Assembly: GCA_965205905.1 (NCBI GenBank)
Contig: CBDBHZ010000012.1
Location: 1 to 64,000 of the forward strand
Origin: JAHZMA01 sp965205905
GTDB lineage: Bacteria > Pseudomonadota > Alphaproteobacteria > JABAAW01 > JAHZMA01
Direction: 5' to 3'
Length of the DNA stretch: 64,000 nucleotides
Shown: piece by piece, positions 9,245 through 17,540 of the stretch
Layout: every line of letters starts with the position of its first letter
How positions within the stretch are numbered: position 1 is the stretch's first letter
Notes under the pieces: model-generated
Told to the model about the DNA's origin: nothing
The model's input: the letters and a program-made list of their open reading frames with translations, nothing else
Databases searched by the model: none
Position numbers and translations under genes: made by a program

Positions 9245-12200
9245 TTATTTTTGCGCGCCGAAATAGCCGATATAGGTTGCGGTAGGATTACTTACGATGA
9301 ATGTGCCACCCATTTCTGCGGCATCTGGTCCGTAAAATCTGGCATTGGCTGTGCCTGACATTTCGTCGCCATTATTAGTATTTGCCCATTGTTCATCGTA
9401 ATGAGCCTGTTTATTACCACCGCCACTATAGTAATCGTTACCACCTTTGGAGGCAATATTACCGCTGATAGCATTAGTAGTTGAATTATAGCTTAATTTG
9501 CCTCTTAAATCATCATCAATTGCTAAGTATTCGTTTCCACAGTTGCTTTCATAACGAAAGCATGTGTCAAATGTTTTGAAATCGATACTATCTGCATCCG
9601 TTATATTCGCAAAATCAACTGTTAGTTTTACCTTAAAGTAACGCGCACGAGTATCACGATTAGCAGTTGAAGGAGTTTCAGGATAAATTGTGCCATTACC
9701 GCGCCCGGTAAATTCTACAGCAGTGCCAGATGTTGGAATATCACTGCCACTTTCAAAGCCAGTGATGCTATAGCCACGATGATTCGCGTCATTATGCCAA
9801 GCAATTGATGCCATATATTTGGCAGAAAAACCAAAATTACGAGACGAAGCCCTGCTGAATGCCATGAATTCGGGGTCGGTAACCCCCATGTTACTGGATA
9901 TATCCGCTTGGTCTACGACTAGGGATGGGGTTAGGACCATGACATTGTTTGAATTTGGTACGAGAGTGTTGACGAGAGTGAAGTTGCTCAGAGATTCTGT
10001 ATCACCCGTGCCATCGTCGGCATCAAGCGTGATAGTATGTTGTTTATCATCAAAATAGCTAGAGACGCTTTCAACATTACCGCTGGCATCATAGCTGATT
10101 TCAGCGACTGCGCCAGTATGATGATTGCTATTCTGAGTTTCGACGGTTGTATCATAAGTTGCTTCCACTGTTAATGCGTTCAGGGCGATGCCAACCTTAC
10201 TGGTGGTGTCTTCACCCGTTACGTTAAAACCTGTCAATCCTTGAAGATTTATTGTTGGTGTGGTAATGGTGGTGGCTTTATCTTCTATGCTAACACTAAG
10301 CCCTGTTTTTGCACCAAAGACACCATAATAAAAAACGTCGGCACCGTTTAACGCAAATGCGCCACCAAATTCATCGGCACCATAGAAACGGGCATCAATG
10401 TAACCTGTGAAACCTGAGGTAACGCGCGAATAACCACCGCCTGCACCATCAAAGTGATGGCTGAGTGTATTGTTACTCCCATAATTGATGGCAGGTGTGG
10501 TGATGTCATAAGCATTATAATAGGTATCATCAATGGTAATTTGAACAGTAGTAGCGTCAAAATCAATAGCGGCTGTTACATTAAATGTTGAAGCATCTGT
10601 TGTAATGGCACTACCACTGCGCGTAACAATAGAACCTGTGCCTTTACCCTTAAAGGAAAAACTGCCAGTTTTACCACCAAGGACGCTATTAGAAGTTTCA
10701 ATGCCTGCAAGCATTCTGCCATTAATAGCCGTATGCGTTTGCATTATATCGGTATTCGTGGCATCAAATGCTGTCTTGGTTTGAGACCATGTAACATAAG
10801 CCATATATTTTGGCGTAAAGCCAAAAGTTGAATTGAGAGCTGCCCCTGTTTTCGCAGTTGCAGTTGTGTTATATTCAGCATCAGCAAAAGCAGTTACTGC
10901 TGTGCCATCACCATTCGCATCAAATGTAGCGGTAACCGCAGGGAGTGAGCTACCTGATGCAATGCGCGTTGCACCAATTTCTCTGGTAATGTCTTGGGTT
11001 TGACCCGTCCAATCACTAACAATATCGTTACGTTCGCGTGTGTAAATAGTGGCATCATTTCTATCAACAGCAAGACCTTGCAGATTGATGCTTGTGCCAG
11101 CAGAATCAGCTAGCTCACCCATGTCTACAATAGTAAGTGTAGGCGTGGGTGTAAAGACTGTTTTATTTGCCACAGCAACAACTTCTGTTGTTGTGCCTGC
11201 GGTGAATGTATCGGTAAGCGTTCCAAATTTTGCACCAAACGCACCATAATAGCTTGTATTGCTGTTGGCAAGCGCAAATGTGCCACCAAATTCATCGGTG
11301 GTCGTGCCATAGAAACGCGCATCAAGCTGACCTGCCATGCCCGCAACCGTAGGATTCGCACCAACACCAAATTGATAATTGATGCTTGTATCTGCTTGCG
11401 TATAGTCGATGGCAGTGGTGGTGAAATCAAGCGTAGCAGTATCTGTGTTAGAAGTATTGGTGGTTTTAATGGTTACATCATCAGTCGCAAAATTAACATC
11501 TGCACTCACATCAAATGTTACATTCTCAGATGAAAAAGTAGTGCCATTCCCTGTGTTATAAACGCCCGCGCCTTTACCCGTAAAACTGGTTGTGCCTGTA
11601 ACACGAATCGCAGCGGTTTCAATACCCGCTATCATCATGTGGTGGCGACCCGTAACCGTTTGCGTGTTGGTTGTGGCATCAGTGGCAATAAGCGCGCCAT
11701 CTTGTTGCCAAGTAACATACGCCATATATTCAGCATTCGCATTGCCCGCAAAGCCGAAAATCGTAGCTCTATCAATAGTCGCATTGCTATAGCTCGCATT
11801 ATCATAGGCTGATACTGCTGAGAGAGACGTGCCATTATCACCAAATGTGAGCGTAACAGCAGGCGAAGTGATTCGCACTAAGTTTGAGGTGCGCGCAATG
11901 GTTAAACCATTGGGATTTTCTGCGCTAGCAACCAGCCAATCAGTGCCAGCATCGGTCCGCGTATAGACACTGCTATAATCATATTCCACAGCCACGCCTT
12001 GCAATGTTATATCTATTGCTGAATTGCCGTTTGCCGCGCCAGCAACAGCGGTGAGTGACGCATGGGTTTTGGTATCAACTGCCATAGGGTTTGTTGCCGC
12101 TATGTCATCACCAACTGCCGCACTATAGGTGATGGTATTGAGCGGAAGCGCATCACGGTCTGCACCAAACGCGCCATAATAATAGCTATTGGCATTGGTT

Positions 12201-14152
12201 AGCGCGAATGTGCCACCCAATTCTTTGGCATTTGCGCCGTAAAAGCGTGCATCAAGCGTGCCTGCAAGCGAGGTAGTGCCAGTGTTTGCGCTTGTAACAG
12301 CCGCAGTGAGATTGTTGAAATCAGTGATTGTGGCGAAGTTGGTGAAATCAAGGCTACTGCCAATCGCGCCAACCGTGCCATTGGTGGCAATCGCTACATT
12401 AGGAGTGGTGAAATTAACAGTGGCGGTTACATTAAAGATGGTTGCCTCGCCTGCGGTGGCATCCGTAGCATCAGCATCATAGACGCCCGCGCCTTTGCCG
12501 GTAAATGTTACATTGCTAGCCGTGAGAGGTGTGAAATCAGCGGTTTCAATACCCGCAATCATCATGCCATCAAAATCGGTGATTGTGTCTGTTGACAGGC
12601 TTGTGCCAAGGTCGTCATTGGTTTCAGTTTGGCTCCATGTAACATATGCCATATATTGCGAATCAGCACCAAAGCCGAAAATCGCGCTTCTATCCACAGT
12701 GGCAGGCGTGATTGTGTGGACAGCATTAGCATAAGCTTTTACGCCCGTGATAGCATTACCAGCAATGGTGAGCTCAAGCGCAGGATTGCCACCAACTGGC
12801 GCAATGCGTGAGAGTGTGAAATCTTCAACAATTTGCAGATTGCTTTTATTGGTGATATCCCAAGCGCCACTGGTTGCCTCGCGTGTGTATTTACGTGTGT
12901 GGTTGTAGTCAACCGCCAAGCCTTTCAAGACGATGGTAGCATCAGTTGTTAAATCTATGGCTGAGGTTGCATCTGGCGTTGTGCCAGTAGATGCGGTTGC
13001 GGTTGCATCTGGCGTTGCAGAAGTAAGAGAATTGATTGCCTCGCTGTTTTTGAAAGTGAAATCAATCGCCCCACGTTGTGCGCCGAACGCACCATAGTAA
13101 TATTGTGTATCGGCTTGGGCAAGGGCAAATGTGCCACCCAATTCGTTCGCGCCAACAACCGTTTTATCAGCGGCATCAGTTTGAGCGTTACCATAAAAAC
13201 GTGCATCAAGATGACCGTTCATACCAAGTAAAGAAAGGTTGGTAGTGATACTATTACCGCTATAGCTGAATGATTTTGCGGGGATATCAAGACTAGATGC
13301 AGTGATGCCTGTGTTACAAGTAGCGCCAGCATCACAAGCAGTGCCTGTGGTTGCAATTGTGAGCGTGTTGCTTGTAAACACAGCAGTCGCGGTTACACCA
13401 AATGTTACATTATCTGCTTTGGTGGCATTGCCATAAACGCCTTTGCCGTTACCCGTAAATATGGCAGTGCCTGTGCCGACGCCTGTTGGAACCGCAGTGG
13501 TTTCAATACCCGCAATCGCCATTGCCATTTTTGTATATTGTGTAGGTGGTGTGTCATCAAAATTGACGGCTTGCGAATCACTCCATGTAACATAAGCCAT
13601 ATATTTGGCATCAACATTACTAGTAAAGCTGAAAATATTCGCAGTCGCATCGCTACGCGCCTCGTCAGCATAGATGGTTGCGCCAGTAATTGCACCGCTA
13701 GCAAATGTAAGCCCAACAGCAGATGACGTGGGGGTGCGTGAGAGGGTTGCCGTGCGCGCGCGGGTTAAGCCTTTTGAATTATCTTCACCATCAACTTGCC
13801 AATCAACGCCATCAATACGGCTGTAAGCAGTGGATTCATTGAATGAAACTGTTAGAGCGGGGAGAGTGATAGTAGAATCTGCAACCGCTGTGAGCGATGT
13901 ATTGCCTTGTATATCAAGTGATTCGGTATTCGCTATCGTATCCAGTTCGGCTGAAAATTCGAATGTGTTTTCGGTATCGGCGCATTTGGTAAGGTCTTCA
14001 GGACATTCTTTTGTAGTAGCAGTAGGGGCAGGGTCAGTATCGGTATCGGTTGTATTGGCTGCGCCACCACCACCGCCACCGCCACCATTACATGCGGTGA
14101 GTGCAACTGAAAAGATTGTGAATAAAATGATTGAAAAGACTGAATTTTTCAT
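9245..14152 (-). CDS. Giant five-repeat TbpB-like surface lipoprotein
   Basis: The product is 1635 residues from the ATG at 14152, chosen because AAGGAG lies 6 bases upstream and the protein then begins with MKNSVFSII, as in the neighbouring paralogue. An in-frame ATG 11 codons earlier lacks a ribosome site. A lipobox (LTAC) is followed by eight glycines and a short Thr/Asp/Pro linker. Five repeats end in GAFGA or GYFGA motifs (about 13080, 12165, 11235, 10310 and 9250 on the DNA); the protein ends YIGYFGAQK. Units share the IFGF, YMAYVTW, MMIAGIET, FTGKG and ARFYG blocks of the paralogues. The second unit is closely related to the third unit of the seven-repeat protein. The location is inferred to be the outer membrane surface; the ligand is unknown. 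Confidence 0.85.
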   Translation of the reverse strand: MKNSVFSIILFTIFSVALTACNGGGGGGGGAANTTDTDTDPAPTATTKECPEDLTKCADTENTFEFSAELDTIANTESLDIQGNTSLTAVADSTITLPALTVSFNESTAYSRIDGVDWQVDGEDNSKGLTRARTATLSRTPTSSAVGLTFASGAITGATIYADEARSDATANIFSFTSNVDAKYMAYVTWSDSQAVNFDDTPPTQYTKMAMAIAGIETTAVPTGVGTGTAIFTGNGKGVYGNATKADNVTFGVTATAVFTSNTLTIATTGTACDAGATCNTGITASSLDIPAKSFSYSGNSITTNLSLLGMNGHLDARFYGNAQTDAADKTVVGANELGGTFALAQADTQYYYGAFGAQRGAIDFTFKNSEAINSLTSATPDATATASTGTTPDATSAIDLTTDATIVLKGLAVDYNHTRKYTREATSGAWDITNKSNLQIVEDFTLSRIAPVGGNPALELTIAGNAITGVKAYANAVHTITPATVDRSAIFGFGADSQYMAYVTWSQTETNDDLGTSLSTDTITDFDGMMIAGIETADFTPLTASNVTFTGKGAGVYDADATDATAGEATIFNVTATVNFTTPNVAIATNGTVGAIGSSLDFTNFATITDFNNLTAAVTSANTGTTSLAGTLDARFYGANAKELGGTFALTNANSYYYGAFGADRDALPLNTITYSAAVGDDIAATNPMAVDTKTHASLTAVAGAANGNSAIDITLQGVAVEYDYSSVYTRTDAGTDWLVASAENPNGLTIARTSNLVRITSPAVTLTFGDNGTSLSAVSAYDNASYSNATIDRATIFGFAGNANAEYMAYVTWQQDGALIATDATTNTQTVTGRHHMMIAGIETAAIRVTGTTSFTGKGAGVYNTGNGTTFSSENVTFDVSADVNFATDDVTIKTTNTSNTDTATLDFTTTAIDYTQADTSINYQFGVGANPTVAGMAGQLDARFYGTTTDEFGGTFALANSNTSYYGAFGAKFGTLTDTFTAGTTTEVVAVANKTVFTPTPTLTIVDMGELADSAGTSINLQGLAVDRNDATIYTRERNDIVSDWTGQTQDITREIGATRIASGSSLPAVTATFDANGDGTAVTAFADAEYNTTATAKTGAALNSTFGFTPKYMAYVTWSQTKTAFDATNTDIMQTHTAINGRMLAGIETSNSVLGGKTGSFSFKGKGTGSIVTRSGSAITTDASTFNVTAAIDFDATTVQITIDDTYYNAYDITTPAINYGSNNTLSHHFDGAGGGYSRVTSGFTGYIDARFYGADEFGGAFALNGADVFYYGVFGAKTGLSVSIEDKATTITTPTINLQGLTGFNVTGEDTTSKVGIALNALTVEATYDTTVETQNSNHHTGAVAEISYDASGNVESVSSYFDDKQHTITLDADDGTGDTESLSNFTLVNTLVPNSNNVMVLTPSLVVDQADISSNMGVTDPEFMAFSRASSRNFGFSAKYMASIAWHNDANHRGYSITGFESGSDIPTSGTAVEFTGRGNGTIYPETPSTANRDTRARYFKVKLTVDFANITDADSIDFKTFDTCFRYESNCGNEYLAIDDDLRGKLSYNSTTNAISGNIASKGGNDYYSGGGNKQAHYDEQWANTNNGDEMSGTANARFYGPDAAEMGGTFIVSNPTATYIGYFGAQK

Positions 14153-14190
14153 AATTAACTCCTTAGATATGATTCGGTATACCACCTAAA

Positions 14191-14219
14191 AACATATATT
14201 ATTGCAAGAAATTTTGCAA
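14191..14219 (-). promoter_or_regulatory. Candidate sigma-70 promoter of the five-repeat lipoprotein gene
   Basis: Minus strand TTGCAA, 17 bases, TATGTT, then the conserved leader with GGTATACC. Sequence between the boxes differs from the paralogues while the boxes are kept. Confidence 0.45.
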
Positions 14220-14256
14220 CCAAAATATAAAAGGCAATGCCAATGCCTGTGCATAA

Positions 14257-14271
14257 GCAAGAAAAATGCCA
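14257..14271 (-). promoter_or_regulatory. Candidate sigma-54 promoter of the five-repeat lipoprotein gene
   Basis: Minus strand TGGCAT, 5 bases, TTGC. The 15-base core is identical to the one at 9057-9071, although the sequence between it and the gene has diverged. It lies back to back with the flagellin sigma-54 site at 14280-14294. Confidence 0.5.
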
Positions 14272-14279
14272 ATATGTTT

Positions 14280-14294
14280 TGGCACAAATCTTGC
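14280..14294 (+). promoter_or_regulatory. Sigma-54 promoter of the flagellin gene
   Basis: TGGCAC, 5 bases, TTGC is a perfect match to the RpoN -24/-12 consensus. The expected start of transcription is near 14306, leaving a leader of about 70 bases before the flagellin ATG. RpoN control of flagellar genes is well established in many proteobacteria. Confidence 0.8.
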
Positions 14295-14378
14295 TTAATA
14301 TCGATTGGAAGAGTATATTTTGTATATGGGTTTTGAAAATGACACATATTATATAGTGTAAGAAATGGGGATTTAATA

Positions 14379-15305
14379 ATGGGCAGCGATATAGATTTAC
14401 GGTTAGGGTTAGGGCGTGCCGTGCGCTCTACATTGCACACGTTGCAGAGTAATAAAGATTTAACCGAACGCACTCAGATTCGCCTGACAACTGGCAAGAA
14501 AATCAATTCGGTGGTTGATGGCGTGATAGATTATTTCCGCAGTGAGGCGCTGATTGAGCGCTCCGATATTTTTAAACGCAGGCGTGAAGAAGTTGGGCAG
14601 GCGGTGAGCAATCTTAAAGCCCATATCAGCGCATTGGATTCGCTAGAAGAATTTATTGACCAATTAAAAGGGCATGTTACAGCGGCGCGTGCCAAAACCG
14701 ACCCCGAAGATAAGGAAGGCTTTACTGAAGCGTTTCGCGAAGTGGGGTATCAGCTTTTGTTGTTGGTGAATGATGTTGATTATAATGGGCTGAATTTGCT
14801 TGCCAGTGATAACAGTATCTTGACGGTGCGGTTTTCGGATATAGAAGAATCGCGCATTGATATTGTGGGGCAACAAGTGCTGGGCTCAAGGGTGTCGGCA
14901 GGCGGTTTGTTTAGCGAGGGCGTTTATAACCTTACCGCACCTGAATTTTTGGATAGCAATTTTGATTTAGGCTCTAGCAATTTTGCGGGGTTTTCTAACA
15001 TTGATAATAGCAATATTTCGCAATCGGATGTGTTATATCAAAAATTGGAATTGGCAACAAACAGGATAGAAAATATCACCCGCAATTTGGGAAATCGCGT
15101 GGCTTTACTGCAAGGGCGTGAGCAATTTTTAACGCAATATACCACCGAATTATTGATTGGTTCTGAGAAAATTTCAACGGCTGACCTTGAAGAAGAAAGC
15201 GCAAATTCTGTGGCGCTGGAATTGAAGCATCAGATTGGGCTGACCTCTATCACCAATACCAACCGCAATCATCAATATTTGTTGCAGATTATCAATAGCA
15301 GCTGA
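14379..15305 (+). CDS. Flagellin
   Basis: This is a 308-residue filament protein of the short alphaproteobacterial type. The N-terminal D0/D1 coiled region contains STLHTLQSNKDLTERTQIRLTTGKKINSVVDG-type sequence (about residues 17-50). The C-terminal D0/D1 contains NLGNRVALLQGREQFL (about 233-248) and a final LKHQIGLTSITNTNRN segment, which fold together in the filament core. The central region (about 150-215) is short and variable. There is no signal peptide, as expected for type III flagellar export. No other flagellar gene is next to it, so it is a detached filament gene. Transcription is probably from the sigma-54 site upstream. The start is ATG 14379 with a weak GGGGA ribosome site. The stop codon directly abuts the stop codon of rnr on the other strand. 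Confidence 0.88.
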   Translation: MGSDIDLRLGLGRAVRSTLHTLQSNKDLTERTQIRLTTGKKINSVVDGVIDYFRSEALIERSDIFKRRREEVGQAVSNLKAHISALDSLEEFIDQLKGHVTAARAKTDPEDKEGFTEAFREVGYQLLLLVNDVDYNGLNLLASDNSILTVRFSDIEESRIDIVGQQVLGSRVSAGGLFSEGVYNLTAPEFLDSNFDLGSSNFAGFSNIDNSNISQSDVLYQKLELATNRIENITRNLGNRVALLQGREQFLTQYTTELLIGSEKISTADLEEESANSVALELKHQIGLTSITNTNRNHQYLLQIINSS

Positions 15306-17540
15306 TTACCGTCTTTTTTTGCCAATATTTTTGCCAGTATTTTTATTGGCGGGCTTTTTATAGCCACCTTGCTTACGGTCGTCTTGCTTACGGTCGTTTG
15401 GCTTGTCAAATTTTTTGTTACCAAATGTCCGTCCGCCACTGGGTTTTTTATCATCGCTTCTTCTATCGTCGCTGTTCTTTTTAGAGCGTTTCTTATAAGG
15501 CTTTTTGCCGAATTTATCTTTATCCCTATATTTATCTTTACCGTCATCTTTGCCGAGTTTTATATCGTCAGCAGGTGCGAATGTTACATTGGCGGTGAGA
15601 GGGTCTGCCTCCATCACGATAATATCAATCTTTTGTTGGGTGGTGAACAAATCATTCAGCGATGCGCGTTGTTGATATTGTCCGCGCTGATAGCGTTCGC
15701 GTCTTGGAAACAGCAATCTTGCGGGCAAAAACCCCTCGACCCGTGTTTTATCAAGCCTAATAAACAACCCTGCTTCGCTGATATGGGTGATGATACCGCT
15801 CATTTTCTTATCAATATAGCTTTCAGCCAGTTGCGCACTGTAGCGGTCAAAACAGGAATATTCGCATTTTTGAGCATTGCGTTCGGTAGCCGAAATATGC
15901 GTGCAAATCTCGTCATCAATCATAGGCGGGCTATCTTGATTATCAAGCACAGAACATAATGCGCGATGCACCAGTAAATCGGCATAGCGTCTGATGGGCG
16001 AGGTGAAATGGCAATAATGCTGTAATGCCAATCCAAAATGCCCGATATTTTTGCGCGCATAAACCGCTTGCGCTTGGGCGCGTAAAGTGGCATCGGTTAG
16101 CAATGCGTAAAAGCTTTCGCCTTTGGCGCGCTTTAATAATTGCTGATAATCCTTGCTGTGATTGCCCATTCTGTTCGGCATTTCCATCCCTAAATTAAGG
16201 GCAGCCTGCCGTAATTCTTCGCCTTTTTCTTTGGAGGGTTTATCATGGATTCGATACACGCAATCTATGAGATTTTTGGTTAAAAACTGCGCCACTGCCA
16301 CATTGGCGGCAATCATGGCTTCTTCAATCATTTGATGCGATTCTAGGCGCGGTGCAGGGCTAATATCAACGGGCAGAAAATCCTTATCAAAATTGATACG
16401 ATATTCGGTTCTATCCAAATCAATCGCGCCACGTTTTTCGCGCTGTAATCGTAATTGTTGATAGGCTTGATAGAGGCAATCAATTTGTGGCTTTAGCTTA
16501 TGGGGCTTGAGCGAATCCAGATTGAGTTTTTCGCTTCGCTTGGGCCTGTGGCTGTTGATGATTTTTTCAGCCTGTTCATAAGTAAGGCGCGCCGCTGAAT
16601 GAATGGTGGCACGGAAAAAATCACATTCGCCAATCATTCCATTTGACGATATTTGCATTTTCGCCACCAGCACGGGACGGTCTTGATTTGGCACCAGCGA
16701 GCATAAATCATTGCTGAGCCGTTCGGGCAACATTGGCACTGCCATATCGGGGAGATAAACCGAATTGCCACGTTTTACAGCTTCCTTATCAAGCGGGCTA
16801 TGGGCGGCAACATAATGGCTAACATCGGCAATTGCCACATATAAAATCAGGCTGTTGCTGTCGTCATCAGCAGGGGTGGCATAAAGGGCGTCATCAAAAT
16901 CTTTGGCATCAGCGCCATCTATGGTAACAAAGGGCAGGGCGGTTAAATCAACACGTTTATTTTGCGTGTTATTATCGGCTTCAAAAGGGGGCAACTGATT
17001 TGCCTGTTGCAACATTTCATCGGGGAATTCAAGTGGAATATTAAATTGCGCCAATGTGATATAGCTTAACGCATGGGGTTGGCTCTGACTGGATAAGCGC
17101 GTGAAAGATTCAATCACCGATTTGATTTTTTCTTGCCGTATCTTTGCGCTGATTAAATCGCCATCTTTTAAGTCTTGCTTTAGCACCCATGCTTTATCTA
17201 GCGGTATATCTAACCGATTTTTACTGGTGCGGCTCATCGCGCTGTGAAACCACCATTCGCTTTGGTTTTTTACAATCATGCCGATGGTAGCAGCCTCTGC
17301 TTGTGGGCTGATAAGATGTAGAATATGGGCGTGGTAACATACATCACCCTCATCATGCAATTCTAGCCGTGCCAAGATATGGTCGTTGGTTTTAGGTGCA
17401 AATTTTTTATGTTTGGCAAGAAAGATAGGTTGGTTAACTTTATAGACGGGGTCAAGCGGTGTTAAAGCAATATCACCATTGCCATCGGGCGCTGATATTT
17501 TTAACCATATAGCCGATGGGTGGGCGGGGGATTTATTCAT
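15306..17540 (-). CDS. rnr: Ribonuclease R
   Basis: The product is a 744-residue 3'-5' exoribonuclease that degrades structured RNA in the cytoplasm. The RNB catalytic signature TIDGADAKDFDDAL at 206-219 supplies the metal-binding aspartates. Other family blocks are YLPDMAVPMLPERLSN (262-277), IEEAMIAANVAVAQFL (405-420) and HFTSPIRRYADLLVHR (511-526). An S1 RNA-binding domain lies at about 575-655, followed by a Lys/Arg/Asp-rich tail of about 85 residues. The RNB signature sits about 65 residues nearer the N-terminus than in the E. coli enzyme. The protein therefore seems to lack the N-terminal helix-turn-helix and starts with the cold-shock-like region. The start cannot move upstream because the ATG touches the topA stop codon. 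It is the second gene of a topA-rnr operon. Confidence 0.93.
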   Translation of the reverse strand: MNKSPAHPSAIWLKISAPDGNGDIALTPLDPVYKVNQPIFLAKHKKFAPKTNDHILARLELHDEGDVCYHAHILHLISPQAEAATIGMIVKNQSEWWFHSAMSRTSKNRLDIPLDKAWVLKQDLKDGDLISAKIRQEKIKSVIESFTRLSSQSQPHALSYITLAQFNIPLEFPDEMLQQANQLPPFEADNNTQNKRVDLTALPFVTIDGADAKDFDDALYATPADDDSNSLILYVAIADVSHYVAAHSPLDKEAVKRGNSVYLPDMAVPMLPERLSNDLCSLVPNQDRPVLVAKMQISSNGMIGECDFFRATIHSAARLTYEQAEKIINSHRPKRSEKLNLDSLKPHKLKPQIDCLYQAYQQLRLQREKRGAIDLDRTEYRINFDKDFLPVDISPAPRLESHQMIEEAMIAANVAVAQFLTKNLIDCVYRIHDKPSKEKGEELRQAALNLGMEMPNRMGNHSKDYQQLLKRAKGESFYALLTDATLRAQAQAVYARKNIGHFGLALQHYCHFTSPIRRYADLLVHRALCSVLDNQDSPPMIDDEICTHISATERNAQKCEYSCFDRYSAQLAESYIDKKMSGIITHISEAGLFIRLDKTRVEGFLPARLLFPRRERYQRGQYQQRASLNDLFTTQQKIDIIVMEADPLTANVTFAPADDIKLGKDDGKDKYRDKDKFGKKPYKKRSKKNSDDRRSDDKKPSGGRTFGNKKFDKPNDRKQDDRKQGGYKKPANKNTGKNIGKKRR

